From: Sinonovacula constricta
Taxonomy: Eukaryota; Mollusca; Bivalvia; Cardiida; Solecurtidae
Length of the DNA stretch: 64,000 bases
Direction of reading: 5' to 3'
Assembly (NCBI GenBank): GCA_007844125.1
Contig: CM017570.1
Location: forward strand, 49,242,036 to 49,306,035
Below the pieces are notes generated by a model. The model ran no database searches. It was not told where the DNA came from and saw nothing but the letters and a program-made list of their open reading frames with translations. The position numbers and the translations under genes were made by a program. Shown piece by piece: positions 1 to 13,020 of this stretch (position 1 is the first letter of the stretch; each line of letters begins with the position of its first letter).

Positions 1-1150
1 AAAGCGTTTCCTGAAGTGTTCCAGCCAACACTAAGAACGTTGACGACAAGTACCCATTAGCATCCTTACCAACCAGAGAGGATGGCGCGGTACCCAACTG
101 ATGAAGGTCTTGACTTCGAGCTCTGCCACAGCTTGCCTAGATATGACGTCCACTTGCTAATGGTGGCAATATCAAAAGTTAATTATTCAGGGACGGCTAA
201 GATAAATGTCTTCTACCTTAACTCTAATAAACTCTACTGCTTCTCAATGAGGATTTCCAGTGTATGGTTGATAATTGTCTATGTATCAGCATGATCCCAT
301 GTTTTTTGGGGTGACACCTACCGAGGTTCATAACTTGGTGCCAAACCTCCCCGATCAGGACTAATATAGGCTGCAATACAAGAACAGCAGCTGTTCAATT
401 CGCTCAGGATTATGCTTAAAAAATCCACAGAGACCACCGATTCCGGTGGAGCAACTGTTTGGAGCAGTATATATGAATACCGAAATGGTACTATAGGAAA
501 TGAGCTGTATAAGCTGACGAACAAAGGTCTCCTCTGATATGTTTTTCAAAATATGCTAAGTTGCCTGATAGCCAGCCCGTTATACATGTGGGTCAACATC
601 TTCGACGACGACCTTGCAACCAGGCAGGTGCACAAGAGCCCCCTTGTCCAGAACCGCACATGTGACGTGTGCATGAGGATCGTGTGGCTCCCGATTAAGA
701 TAGTGAGTATTACGTTTAGTCTCAAGCAAAGTTTATACTGCTTTACAAGAGCGAGTTGCCCAGGAGAGGACAGCAGAGTGGAGAATATTAGGCAGCCTAA
801 TATATGACGTGTGCTAGATAGTCATTCTCTAGATTCAGCTACTCATACAACGAAAAAGAGAAATATTCACAAGGTCATATCGGTATTTCGAACAGCATCA
901 GGCTTTCCTTTATGATCGGCGACGGTATGTTCAGGTTGATGCTTTTATTTCTGAAGAGTGTGCGGTGTTGCAGCACTGTGTATTTCAAAGTGTATACTGG
1001 TTGTGTATCACTTGGTCTTGGTGGATATTGGATCAATGCCTTAAGAACCCCAAACAGTTGGTTACAAATTACGCCTGTTTAAAAATACAAGATTAAGAGA
1101 ACTATGTCAAATATGGACATCTATTAACTTACATTTTACATCGTTATCAG
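1..1150 (+). pseudogene. Decayed DNA-polymerase-B-like gene of a virus-like element, copy 1 (cut by window edge)
   Basis: This is the left-most of three related copies; the others lie at about 21.4-23.6 and 41.2-43.3 kb. Reading frames are broken every few hundred bases. A stretch near 82-280 encodes YPTDEGLDFE, and one near 553-700 corresponds to the later LTNKGLLDYVYGNML stretch of the other copies. From memory of the family, this order of motifs fits the protein-primed family-B DNA polymerase of Polinton/Maverick-like elements. That assignment is inference. Frameshifts and stops leave no usable product. Similarity to the other copies ends near 1150, without the micro-exon unit that follows copies 2 and 3. 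Confidence 0.5.
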
Positions 1151-2350
1151 TAGATAGATAGATGCAAATGGATTATGAATTTTCATTATAATTTTAATAT
1201 ATTATTAACGTTGTATTTTCGAGAATAACCCCGCTTTATGCCTTAATTTTGTTTCATTGAAACTGCATTTTCTTCCAATCATTGCATTCATGGTGGAATA
1301 TATATTTCGGCTGTGTCAGATGCAATATATGTTAAACATTTGGAAGACCATAATTAAAACAAATAGTTTAATAAACACATATGTTTAAACGTATAAAACA
1401 TTAAAACACGTGGCACAATAAACACATGTTTCAATACGCGTATGTTATAAATTATGTTTGAAAACATGTGTAAAACACATGTTTAAAACCTGTTCTTCCA
1501 ACAACCTATGTTAAACTTGTTAAACCTGTGCTGAAAGCTTGTTACTCAAAACAAGTTTAACACATAGCGCACTTTTTTCTGTGCAACCAACGTTTAATGT
1601 CAAGTGCGCTTGTGCAGAGAGTTTGAAAAATGACATATGTCACGCACTTTGGCTTTGCGATTTGAGTTTCTCAGATATATTTATTCAGCTTCGTACGATG
1701 ACTGCAACGAGGATATATGTGCAAAGCAGTTTGATTCGTTTTTCATTACTCTTTAACCTGTGAAAATTGACCATTGCACATATACACTCTAAAAACATGA
1801 ATTAGTTCCCGAAGCCTTGCTCGCATCCCGAAAATTCCACTAGCATGTCATGAGTTCTACAGAACGAACTTCGACCCACGAACGCGCTATGTTTACCCAG
1901 AAAGAGTCTTAATCATAGACAACTATCAAAATATTTACAACGTCATAAATGTTAACCAGCATATTACTTTAAAGGTCGATTGAACTAATTTAACAACTTT
2001 ACAAGTTTCACATTTGAGCTGCACTTATTTGTTGGCAAACAGAAAAAAAACACTTTTATCTGACAGTTCTTTGATGCAACTATCTCATCTGGGCTTGCTC
2101 CGCTTGCCTACAATATTTGAGGAGCTTCTATGAGAAAATGGTTGACTGACCGCTGACATTTGACTTAAATACATGCCCTGTCTTAAAAAGGTAAATTCAT
2201 TGTTACAATTGCTAACATAGATCAAAACACATACACTTCAAATCATGCGAACACAATTTTATTGCTTCTTATGTTTTGTAAGATTTTATAAATGTACAAT
2301 AAAGCATTTAGCTACATTTTTATCAATTCGTACACATTCAATAAACAAGT
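1151..2350. other. AT-rich spacer without a recognisable gene
   Basis: No convincing exon or element is seen. At about 1370-1540 the words acacatgttt, gtttaaac and aaacatgtgt recur in both orientations. This gives a loose, degenerate palindromic repeat and is probably simple-sequence decay. Confidence 0.5.
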
Positions 2351-2371
2351 ACATACCCAAGCATTTAGATA

Positions 2372-2934
2372 TTGTACTTAGATATTGTACCAAATGACTT
2401 AAGACATTTTATTACAAAAATGAGAATCTCTGCACATTCCTTAAGAATCCACACGGGACGCTTCTCAAGAAACCCTGTTTCTAGAGACAGTAGATGCTGT
2501 TTGTTATGCAATAATAGAGATATTGAAGACGTTGTTCATTTTATATGTATATGTCCAATTTACAATGATTTAAGAAGAAGGTCCCTTAATCCAACTATGT
2601 ATAGTAGACCATCCGTATATAAAATGTGTCTGCTATTTGATTCAAAAGATAAAACCATACTTACCAATCTCGCTCTATTTATCAAGAAAGCAATCTCACT
2701 TAGAAGGACAATGTATGTACTTAATACATAAAGTTTATTCTCTATTGCTGTTTCTTATATTCTTTATATTTATTATGATGAAATTATTACATGCGCAGCT
2801 GGAAATAGTGTCATTTCTATTTCAGACTTTTATGATAGCAAGAAACCGGATACTAGATTTTACATTGTTATTCCAAAACGATTATGTACATATGTACAAA
2901 TCTGAATAAAAATATGTTCTGTTCTGTTCTATAA
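2372..2934 (+). mobile_element. 5'-truncated non-LTR retrotransposon, 3' end
   Basis: An open frame at 2372-2731 encodes the extreme C-terminus of a LINE polyprotein. It shows a basic ITKMRISAHSLRIHTGR stretch followed by a zinc-knuckle-like C-x2-C-x9-H cluster (CCLLCNNRDIEDVVHF) and a basic tail. After the stop come about 170 nt of 3' UTR, AATAAA near 2905, and a short gttct repeat tail (about 2912-2931). Such pentamer tails are common at the 3' ends of mollusc and other invertebrate LINEs. Reverse transcriptase and endonuclease are missing, so this is a dead 5'-truncated insertion. The clade (CR1-, Jockey- or Tx1-like) cannot be settled from this tail. No clear target-site duplication was found. 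Confidence 0.6.
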
Positions 2935-3159
2935 ATCTACATTAAACAGTTATCACAAGTGCTCCGGTCAATAGTTCTTAACTTATGGGGCTGTCAGGGC
3001 TAAATGGGTATTGTTACCTTTTACAACTTTTCATTACCCAAAATGTGTAAATCGCCAAATAAAACATACATCACACATGTCGGTGAAGTCAACTATTCTA
3101 AGGAGGGAACAGTTGTTTGTCCTTCGCATTTGTTACACCAGCGTTACCGGACTTAATTG

Positions 3160-5500
3160 TCAGAGGGCTTCCAATTGAAAAGAAAAATGCATAACTTGCC
3201 GGGGAAAGACTAAAAGAAGGCATATATGATTTCTAAACCTTAGCTGACTGTTATTATTCATGAACACCGACAGTAAACTTTTGCCAACTTGGCGTGAACC
3301 GGCTTGAGGAGGTTGATGTGGGCGTAGGCAAGCATGCTGGATATTAGATGGGCGTGTTGCGGCTGGGTGCTGTCGAGGTAGGTGAGGACGTGGCCCATCG
3401 GGCACCTAAATGGGGCCTCGACCAGCGTGTCGCTTTGGCTTGATTTCGCGGCCCAGGAAGTCCAGCTCACCGGGGTCGGCCATGAGTCTCATTGGTCAGC
3501 CTTTTTCTATCGGCCATGGGTATATTTCCCGATTTTGCTGCAGCCCTGGTTTCGGGAGCCAGACCTACGTTTGCTTCTGCGGTGATAGCCTTCCGGACCA
3601 TGAAATTATTCAGCAGGCCACTTCCCACAAGATAGACCAACAGTGGTGTCCGGGCCAAACCGTTCCCTTTGAAATGATTTCCAAACCACGCAGGGATGAG
3701 CGGGTGGACTTTTGACGTTAACTCCCACTCCTGGACCTCGTCAAAGCCTGTACCATAGTCTTCCGGAATAGTGCCATTGATAGCCACATGGGCCATGCGG
3801 TGGCCCGGATGCCAAAACATTTGGAAATAAGGAGAGGCCTCATCGTGCCCCTCGAAGATTGCTGAATAGCAGCCCTTCAAATCAATGTCGTAACCTACCG
3901 AGCCTCATAGCCCGCCATTGCCGTGCTCCACGCAAGCCTTCTCGATATCTTAGCCTTGATGCTGGCTGCATGGTTCTCGCAAAAGGCTCTCTCGGCTTGG
4001 GACTCATCCCCCAAGAATCTAAACACTCTCTGCAGTCGTTTGTGAACATTGTGTTTTCTTCCAAGCAGCCAGGCGGCTATCGGCTCCCCCTGGGTTGCTT
4101 GTCGAATGTCTTCCTAGACGTCGCCCCCATACGTATGGACCTCTCTTGAAACCGGGAAGGGGATGTCTTTGGACTAGGCGTGACTGTAATGGCAGATGAA
4201 CTCTACCGCCTGCCACCGACATTTCTGGTATTTGCCAGTGTTGTAGATGTTCTACCCAGCGATGTCCCGCAGGACGATTGCCCTTTTAAGGATAGGTTCG
4301 ATAGCTGTTACATCGTCCATGGTGGCGCCTATCTTGTGGACCCTCATTCTCCAACTCCGATATTTTTGCCGGCTAGCTTCTGTGAGATTGTAACCCCTCA
4401 GGGCGCCCTCGAAATGCTCGACAACTCGCCGGGCAATTCAATTGAGGTCGCCATCACTTAGGGGAATGAGGTTGGGGGGATTGAGTTTGTAAAGGGGAAG
4501 ATCCCATACACCACCGCCGTGGCCGGATTGTCGTTCTGATAAATCACACTGTCAACCTCAACAAGGGCGCCCGGCCTTGAGTCTAGGGAAAGCTCAACGA
4601 CCGCTTGTTCCTTCTTCCTCTCTACTCGGACTGGGTCGAATTAATCTTTGACTGCTCAGTAGTTCTCGACTCTCTCCCTCAAGAACGTGATTCGCAGGAG
4701 GAAACTGCCCTCTTGAAGAGATGTGAGCGGTCGTGGTGTTCTTGCGTCTGTCATGCGGCGTCCATGGCCAGTCGGCTGGCTCTAACTTATATAACGTCGG
4801 CGTTCTCAATGTCACCAATATCAAGGGAGTCCTCTGTCTCCAGCTTCAACGTAGAGAAGACAGCGGTGACATCATCTACTTCAACGTCATCAATGGAGTC
4901 GTTCAAAATCTCAACTTGTTTTTCAGCTGGAACTTTTACTGGTGGAGGGACTTAGTCATCAATGTCGATAAACTGTTGACCCTTTGAGTCGGGCATTTCT
5001 GCAAATAACTATTCGATACACTCGTCCATACTGCATAATGTATTATCAATGTCCAACACCTCTTTCTAATAGCGCAGTTCGATAGTCATACGCATAAATT
5101 CCTTAGCAAAGGCTCTCTGCTGCCGCATGTAATGTTTTGACGCCCCCTTTTATAGCCAAAGGTCATGTACAGCAACGGGTCGTTTTTGACTTCTTCTCTG
5201 CAGCATGTGCAGGGCCTCGGGCCGCCGCCTTTGCGAAATTTCATGAGGTGAATTCTGCAAAAGTCCTTGAGGCAGGACAGGTCACAGCTCTCCGTGGAGC
5301 CGAGCAAGAGCCATGGGCAAGTGTCTGTCCCCTTCATAGTGTCGGTGTTTAAGCTCTGTACATATCCAACATCTAAATGGGAAGAAGGCTCATAAGATCC
5401 CTGCACAGCCCCTCTAGGCCGGCGACGGTGGTGGTCTCTAATGGCTCCTTTTTTTTCTCGTGGTGCGGGAGTGGTGTTGGACGGGCCCTGTCGCATAGCT
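3160..5500 (-). pseudogene. Decayed virus-like DNA-polymerase-related gene
   Basis: Read on the minus strand from 5500 down to 3160, this GC-richer stretch carries several coding-like fragments in shifting frames. The first is a cysteine/histidine cluster near 5300-5150 (ESCDLSCLKDFCRIHLMKF, then PCTCC). Next is a helical stretch near 4460-4180 containing SDGDLN. A stretch near 3895 reads DIDLKGCYSA, resembling the acidic motif A of family-B polymerases, and runs on to 3467. The last is LTYLDSTQPQHAHLISSMLA near 3390. Together these resemble large proteins of Polinton-like or virus-derived elements in invertebrate genomes. The family call is from memory and is inference. Many stops and frameshifts are present. 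It differs from the three-copy polymerase remnant on the plus strand. Confidence 0.45.
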
Positions 5501-5764
5501 GGGGTGGGGGAGAACCCCCGCCAGGGACACTAGATCGGGCAATGTGACCCCCCTGGGGCCCAATGCGGATGGTATGCTGGCCCCCGCTCGGCCTAAAGGT
5601 GGGTGCTAGCTGGTAAGCTCGGCCCAAAAAAGTGAGACAGAAACCCCCGCCAGGGGGTTAGATCGGGTTTGCGGCCCCCAGGCCCGAGTTTGTTCCAACC
5701 CCCACCCCCACGCTGCTTTATGGCATGCTATCCATAGTGAAGGCATCACTATAACTGCATGTTT
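5501..5764. other. GC-rich flank of the virus-like remnant
   Basis: Two imperfect copies of a block starting aacccccgccagg and continuing agatcggg lie about 120 nt apart. This local repeat may be the edge of the element. AT-rich array sequence begins at about 5765. Confidence 0.4.
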
Positions 5765-8095
5765 AATAATGAATGACTTTGAAAGTTCACTTATTTTCAC
5801 AAGAAAATGTATAACCTAACATTAGTGAAGGCATATATCGTGTTTGTAAATGCAAAAAAAAGTAAGTTTGTTATTTTTAGTTATTCAGGTATTTACTTGG
5901 TTAGTTGAGTCATGCCGTGGTCCCCTATGACATGTTGTTCAGTTTTATACCTAGTGTGTTGACTGGTTATTTTGTCAAGTATTATAACACCTAGTGTCTC
6001 CGTCTTTATCTTTAAACTATATCTGGCAAATATATTTTCTTGTTTAATTTAAACATATATTTGCATTCATTTTTGTAGAAACTAACATATCATATTATTG
6101 GTTGTGTTATTCACATATTAATGTTATTCATTGTTGTATTTTGCAATATAACGATGTTTTTATTGCAACTTTAGTTGGTGTATAATTACTTAAGGGGCCT
6201 AGGGTCACGTTTTAAACGGATCGTTTTGTAAATATCCTGTGGGAAAAATGAAATGATTTCTTAAGTATTTTTTTCAATATATATGTTTCTACTGCCATTT
6301 TGTAAATGTAATCTGTTTTGTAGAGCTTGTAATATATGCCTGATCTCGGTCTAGGTTCATAATGCTTGTATATACAATTCATTATATTGCCATATGTATA
6401 GTGCCTTTAATGGTTTCAATTGATAATCGGAATAACGTGTTATGCTTTTTATATATATTTCAGGATGAAATAAGAATCAAGGTAAGTAATTATTTCCGTA
6501 CCGTAATGTCTAGGTTAATGAGTAGAACATGTAATACACTTTTCACGCATTTCACTTCATCTGGTCCCCGACCTTTTCTTTGGACTTTGGTAAATATATC
6601 TTGATGAGATCATATGAACGCAAATTTTAATAATTTCTTACAGCCCTGAAATATTCATTTAGATATATATACCAAATATGTTCTGCATGTTCTAGTTAGT
6701 TCCAATATTTATTTTTTACTGTCAAGATTTTTTTATGTTTCAATAGAAATTATCATCTCACCCGAATACCTTCTGAACGTTATTCATAATTGAGAACTGG
6801 TATTGCACTTTTTGCCCTGTACATCGTTCAACGTTAATGTATGTTGAATTAGTCACAGAATTTAGGTCAAGTGGTAGTATCTGAAATTTGCATATATTGT
6901 ATTGTGTCCTAGCCTGTAAAAACAAATACTGCTTGTAAACTATATTTCATAGTCTGCCATTTACCACTTTCTAAATAACAATAATACGATATACTGTTTA
7001 CTGTGTCTGTAACTTCAGGGTTTGTGTTTAACGTATGATTATGTCATTCAAATCGACTTTGCATCCACTGACGCAGACCTAAATGCGTGATACAGGGAAT
7101 CACTAACTCAATTACTGGCTTCTTACGGATAGGTTAATAGGTTAATTTATATTATTGCCTAGCGACCAGAAAATTATCTTTTGATCCCGCCGTGTTTTTT
7201 TATCGTTAGGACATTTAGGCAAGTCAAAATAACTTTGAGCAATTTATGAAGACACATATGCTTTCTGGTAATTTATTGAAACAAAAAAAATGAATCCTAT
7301 ATGTGTCCCTTTGTTTCGAATTTATAAAGGTAAAACAATATTAATAATAGATTTGTTTCTGTTTTTCTTTTTAGCCTGCCTATTTGGTTTGTTCGTATTA
7401 TCTTAGCATCTATTGTGATACATTTTCAACAATCCGTTCTAACAGTAACTCAAAAATCAATAGAAGAAGACGTTAAATAGCAACTGAGGAAACTTTTCTT
7501 AAAAGTATCTCCACGAAAACACCATATAAAAATGTTAAAGTAAGTCAATCAAAAATGCACTGGTAGCATCTTACTCGTCTTTATCTCGAATATCTGCAAG
7601 CATATACAATATGACGTACAGGTTCAGTCAAAAAAGCAAATACAAATAAATCATTTATATGCGATTTTAATCAATAATTCATACTTTTTATCCATATACA
7701 GTTTTATACATAAAACGTCTGATAACAATGGCCTTGAATGTTTATATTATTGTAATTTGAACTGGAAAAACACATTTGGACTAATTATCAATAAGATTTC
7801 AGGTGTTATTACTTAAAGAGCAATACCTGGGCAACTAAATTAATAAGTATAGATACAATAACAAGCGTACGATACGTTAAAATACAATATTAAATGTATA
7901 GGCATACATACTTACCGAATTTTCCTGAATTTTGTGACACAGTTCTATTACATTTGTTCCAATCCATACGTTACCTTGACAAACCAATGGTAAAGTCGAA
8001 AGTGACGAACGAAGGGCGATGACCTTCCCTAACACGTCGTTTAATTAACGTTAAAAACGCGTCATGAAAACTAGCGTTTAAGAAAAAGTTGCATG
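5765..8095 (+). repeat. Micro-exon array unit 1 (type 1)
   Basis: This is the first recognisable unit of the array. Landmarks shared with later units, in order: a cttattttcacaagaaaa block; ccttatgacatgttg; acgtcacg; the cassette and its splice sites near 6460; a gtcctagcctgtaaaaacaaatactgc block; a gcctagcgaccagaaaat block; and a caatggccttgaatgttta block. The order matches units 2-5, although alignment is patchy because of small deletions. This unit lacks the SINE-like core found downstream of the cassette in most later units. Confidence 0.6.
6464..6481 (+). CDS. Candidate micro-exon 1 (18 nt, DEIRIK)
   Basis: Splice context reads tatatatatttcag, then 18 nt, then gtaagtaattatttccgta. In phase 0 it encodes DEIRIK. 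Both other phases contain a stop (TAA or TGA), which fixes the phase. Exon length is a multiple of three, so it could be skipped or included without changing frame. The surrounding intron matches that of the other type-1 cassettes, but the exon sequence does not. It is far shorter than ordinary exons, and its inclusion in a transcript is inferred from sequence alone. Confidence 0.6.
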
Positions 8096-9837
8096 CATTT
8101 AATGTTGAAATATGAACAGGTTTTAGGTCAAGTGGTAGAATTTGAAATATGCATATGTTCTATTGTGTTCATGGACAACACATACTGCTTGTGAACTATA
8201 TTTCATATTTTGCCATTTACCACTTTCTAAATAACAAGAATACAATCTAATGTATACTTGTCTGTAAATTTAGAGTTTTTGTATAACGTATTCTTATTAC
8301 ATGAGCATATATATAAGTATAACTATAACTTATGACTTATGTAAGTTCAATAATTTTCACGAGAAAAGTTGTAACATAACAAAATAAAGGCATATTTCGC
8401 GTGTATAAATGCAAATATTCATTCAGAAGTGTTAATGTATGTAACCCATTAAATATACTCTTGTTAGTTATATGTCAGTTTTTGGTTACACTTGGCCTTT
8501 CAGGTATTCACTTGGCTAGATAAGTCATTTTGTTGTTCCTTATGACATATTGTTACGTTTAATAACTAGTGGGTTCACTGGATATTTTGTCAAGTAATAT
8601 AACACCTAGAGTCTCCGTATTAATTTTTAAATACTATCTTGGTAAATAGTTTCTCTTTTTTAATTGAAACATACATTGGCATTTATTTTATGTATACATG
8701 CAAATTATATGATTACGTGTGTTATTAACATTTATTAAATTATTCAATGCTCTATTTGCAAAAAACCGATGGTTTATTTTTTGCATCCGTAGCTGGTTTT
8801 TTATTACTTTACGGGCTTTACGTCACGGTTTGTTTTTTGAGTATGCCGTGAGGTAAATAAATTGAAGTAAAAAAAAATACCCTTTTTGTAATTTTCTTAA
8901 TAAATATGTTACTACTGACACTTTAGCAATATAATATGTCTGGAAAATGTCCTGTAGTGCCTCGCCGTATATCACTAATTGCATTGCAACACTGATATGC
9001 CATCTTAATCGGTGTCTTGTAACTTTAAGTCGGACAATATTACCGACTCACCGTTCCATGCGTAAATGTCAGGTTTGCTCTTTTTGTTAAATGACCCACC
9101 ACAGATGTGTTCTTATTTTTAATTTGGCTTGGCAGTTTCAATATACGAAGATATATCAATGTATCAATTTATAAGACTCAAATTGATATTATCATAATTA
9201 TTCGACTTAATACGAATATTCAGCATGTTCTAGTATGTCACATGCTGTTTAACGGTTAATTATTTTCGCCCTGTGTCTAATGGTTTTAAGACGCCAAGAC
9301 ACATTTTTAATTATAGTAATACAGTAATTTTGGCATGTTCCCTTTTGTATGAATCTGTTTAGAAAGCACACATTTTTACTTTTAAATTATCGATAAAAAA
9401 TGAGCTACAATAAGCTAAACAATTATTGACTTTTTTATTTTGCTGGAGATATAAAACCTGCGCGTCATAATCTACAAATATGGATACACTATGATCGGAA
9501 TGAATAATCTTTCTATAAATGGTGCAGACTATTGTTGCTGTCAACTTACATTCTTTAACTGTATTGGTTCAGTAAAGAAGATATATTTAAAATACTCCCT
9601 TAATAACTTGCGCTCAGTTGTTCGTGAATATACGTAACAGTTGCAAACATATACACGTTGTAATGTCTCACCAACGCCGCCTCATATATTCATAAATATG
9701 CATTTGTAATTATCTCGGTCTAGTTTCATTATACGGGTATATACGAATGGCAGTTCATTACATTGCCATACATGTAGTGCAATAAGCGCTTTTAAAAGAT
9801 ATTCGTCAGAATAATATGTTGTGTTTTATATTTTCAG

Positions 9838-9861
9838 AATCAACCAGCTTACTTTGAGCCG
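9838..9861 (+). CDS. Candidate micro-exon 2 (24 nt, NQPAYFEP)
   Basis: The 3' splice site is gttttatattttcag and the 5' splice site gtaggtaatcatttc. The second reads gtaggt where other units have gtaagt, so it is slightly weaker. Phase 0 gives NQPAYFEP. Upstream and downstream intron sequence (attcgtcagaataatatgttgtg before, tcggccctgaac and gatcctgatgggatcacagg after) is nearly identical to the units at 14.5, 16.9 and 30.5 kb. The exon itself has no counterpart there. Confidence 0.6.
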
Positions 9862-10009
9862 GTAGGTAATCATTTCTATACCTTTCTGTTTTTCAAGTAT
9901 TTTACTTCATCTCGGCCCTGAACTTTTCATTGAACTTTTGTAAACAGATCCTGATGGGATCACAGGAATGCAAATTTGTTTAATAAATGCTTACACCAAT
10001 GAACAATTA

Positions 10010-10011
<2 letters not shown>

Positions 10012-10088
<77 letters not shown>

Positions 10089-10340
10089 ATATATAGTAGA
10101 GAGAGAGAGGAGAGAGAGAGAGCGAGAGAGAGAGCGAGAGGAAGAGAGAGGGAGAAGAGCGCGAGAGGCCGCGCGGGCGCGTCGAGCGGCGCCGCGAGCA
10201 GCGAGCGAGCGAGAGAGAGCGACTGAGCGGCGCTCGCTCGCTCGCGCTCGCATCGCTCGCCTCGCTCGCTCGCTCGCTCGCTCGCTCGCTGCTCGCTCGC
10301 TCGCTCGCTCAGCTAGATCGTATCGACTAGATGATGTGAT
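10012..10340. repeat. (AT)n run followed by GA-rich and CGCT-rich low-complexity sequence
   Basis: About 80 nt of TA dinucleotides pass into gagaga, then gagcgagcgag, then cgctcgctcgct, ending in agctagatcgtatcgac. The gcgagcga and tcgctcgc halves are complementary and could fold back. The tract interrupts a unit that is continuous in sister copies. It is much more GC-rich than anything nearby. Confidence 0.85.
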
Positions 10341-11419
10341 AGAGCGTACAATTCTATGGTTTCTGGTCTAGTTTGTGCAATTTTTTATTTTGCAATCAAT
10401 ATTTTCTGAGGTTCAAATAGAAACTATTATATCACCCATATACAAATTGGACGTTATTTATAACTTAGCAATTTGGCACTAAGAATACATCAGCGTCATG
10501 TCGTGAACAATTTTGTTTTAAAATTAATATGTTTTCGTGTCACTGCATGCGTTTAACATCCCTACGAGCGTGCGAGGTTAGAGCTTTTAAAAAGACAGGT
10601 TTAAGAACCCCAGCCGAACATTTGCTGACTGGCAGTCCCAAAGCGGCATCTCTTGGGTTTATTCTGTTCTATAAAATGTCTCGTCACAGTTGTGTTGTAA
10701 CTTTTTCAATGAACTGGAATTGAACCATTGTCCTTTGCATTGTTCAGTTGTAATATATGTTGAAATATGAACAGATTTTAGGTCAAGTCGTAGAATTTGA
10801 AATATCCATATATTGTGTTCATGTCTGTAAAAAACAAATACTGCATTTAAATGATATTCCAGTATTCTCACCGTTTACCTACTTTCTAAATAACAATAAT
10901 GCAATAAAATGTATACTGTATAAAATGCAGCCAGCATTTCTCCGACCTACATGCCTAATACATGGATTCGCTAGCTCAATTAATAACTTCTGATGGATAT
11001 ATTTACTAACTGATACGATTGCCTAGCGATCAGAAAATTTCCGATTTAAAAACTACTTTTGTTGCCGACGCTTATTAGCGAAAGGCTTATTTAATCAGTT
11101 CAAATTAACTTAGAGCAATATTGAAGACACATCAGCGTACTGGTAATCAAAACAAGACAAAGTTTATGGAAAAGCATAAAAATTAATTCTATATTTGTCA
11201 CTTTGCCTCGAATCTATAAAGTTAAGCAAATATCAATAATGGCTTTGTTTGTTGTTGTCTTTTGTATTGTTTTTTTTGTGTATTTTTGTGTGTGCCTATT
11301 GATTCTTTTCATATTTCACTATTATTATTTCTTTTGTTATAGCAATGCTCTGACAGTCGTTTAACGGCTTTATTGTCATAATTTGTTGACAATCACTTCT
11401 ATCAGAAACTGAAAATTTA

Positions 11420-11795
11420 ATAGAAAAATACTTTTAATTTGAGTCGTACAGAAGTTATTGTACAAGAAGGTGAATGACAGGTAAAAGTAGTGGAAAAAGT
11501 AGTAGTGGTTGATTTTCTTGCTTGTAGTAGTTGATTTAAAAGTAGTAATAGTAGTAGCAACTTCACTTAGTAGTAGTAATGGAGGAAGTAGCAGTATTAG
11601 GTGTTGTTGCAGCATCAGCAGCATCGGAAGAGGTAATCAGCATCAGAAATAGTAGTAGCAGCAGATACAGAAGCAATAGTAGTATATATATTAGCAGAAA
11701 TACGAGTGGTAGTTGTTGTCATAGAAATTAGTAGTAGCAGTAGTAGCAGCAGCTTCGGTTGTACTGGCAGTAGTTGTTGTAATAGTAGAAGGTGT
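11420..11795. repeat. Degenerate AGT/AGC trinucleotide tract
   Basis: Imperfect agtagtagt and agcagcagc runs are mixed with ordinary sequence. No coding potential is supported. Confidence 0.7.
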
Positions 11796-13020
11796 TTAAT
11801 AAAAATATATGTTAAAAACCTGCATGCAATAATAAGTGAACCCAGAGCTTAAAGGTTAAACGAGAAAATCTAAAATGGATTGCACATGTGTTACAAAACA
11901 TCCTGTGTACAACATGCCGGGTTATGAGTTTATTCTGACAGAATAATATGGTAGAATAAATTTCAAAACAAATCATAAAACAGAATAAACTGAAAAGATT
12001 GCTTACATTTGTGAGTATATATGAGTACACTTTCACATAGAGTAGGGTTGGGTCTCTATACCAATTATAGGTAAAAATATAATTAATTGTTGTTTGATAG
12101 ATTTGATCTTGCTTATCTTTCTTTTAAAATTAAATATGTATCTGAGCTTTTGGACATGAAAGGCTACGTGACTGTCCTTATTAACTGTTTAACATCATAG
12201 AATATGTTAGGGATAATAATGATTAGACAGATCACAATGCCATATCATGTACATTAGACTAGTTTTAAACTTTTATTATAATTCTATGAATAAAATTCCT
12301 AAAAATGTCAAAGTTAAGATGCAGTTTTGAATTATAATGCTGACAACCAATAGTCTAAAATCTATGTTCTAATCCTGAAAGCTTGCAATGATAGCATTTG
12401 TTCTCTTTTGCAAACTGGCGAAAAGTAAACACAAGTACAAATGTAACTTGATCATATATCAGTTTAATTTTACTTAACTACACCCCTTCTATCCTATAAA
12501 TACATACAGAAAAAAAACGTGTTTCTGAAAATACGCGTAGATATCTATACATTACTTGATAGTATGTCAGTTTGATTTTTTGGACGAAACCCCAAACTTC
12601 CTTGATTTGGGTCATAAATAACCCCTCATGATTATAGAGATGGCAGTAACACTGATAAAGGTTAAAGTAAAAAGCAAATAAATATATACTCCAACGTCAA
12701 ATGCAGATAAAGTTGTATCAATTTGCATCAACATCAATCTAGAATATATGAAATTGAAACAAAAGATAATACCTATTTTCCACTTCCATTGGACGCCATT
12801 TTTGTTGTCAATTTGAATGCGCGTGCGCAAGTGTGAAAACCGAAATGGCAAAATATAGGGCGAACATAGAAATAAAAAAAATATACACTCCCACACACTA
12901 GCTGCCATTCCAACGGCAAGTGTAATTTACATTCCAGGAATATGTATTTTACGTTTCATAAGAAAATATGCAGTTTATCTATATTTTATATGACGACGAC
13001 TGAAAACTAAGACCTCACCT
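11796..13020. other. Spacer between units 2 and 3
   Basis: AT-rich sequence unlike the array units. A minus-strand open frame of 98 codons (12908 to 12612) starts with a reasonable ATG and is hydrophobic. It has no recognisable domain and no support beyond being open. Nothing else is seen. Confidence 0.4.

Larger units (their letters stand above)
8096..11400 (+). repeat. Micro-exon array unit 2 (type 1)
   Basis: This unit starts abruptly with the block tttaggtcaagtggtagaatttgaaat, which lies mid-unit elsewhere, so the copy has an internal breakpoint. It then follows the common order through the cassette at 9838 and the SINE-like core at about 10555-10690. An AT run and a GA/CGCT low-complexity stretch (10012-10340) interrupt it just after the cassette. 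It fades into an agt-rich low-complexity tract after 11400. Confidence 0.6.

Noticed and set aside
7798..7812. gatttcag|gtgtta as a recursive splice site
   Set aside because: Not kept in the matching positions of units 4 and 5, unlike the junctions at 19490 and 32669.
9960..10371. Arg/Ala/Ser-rich frames around the GA/CGCT tract
   Set aside because: Low-complexity translation. The tract itself may be a sequencing artefact.
12612..12908. 98-codon minus-strand frame with a hydrophobic start
   Set aside because: No domain, no splice context, and no match to any other unit; expected by chance in this much AT-rich sequence.
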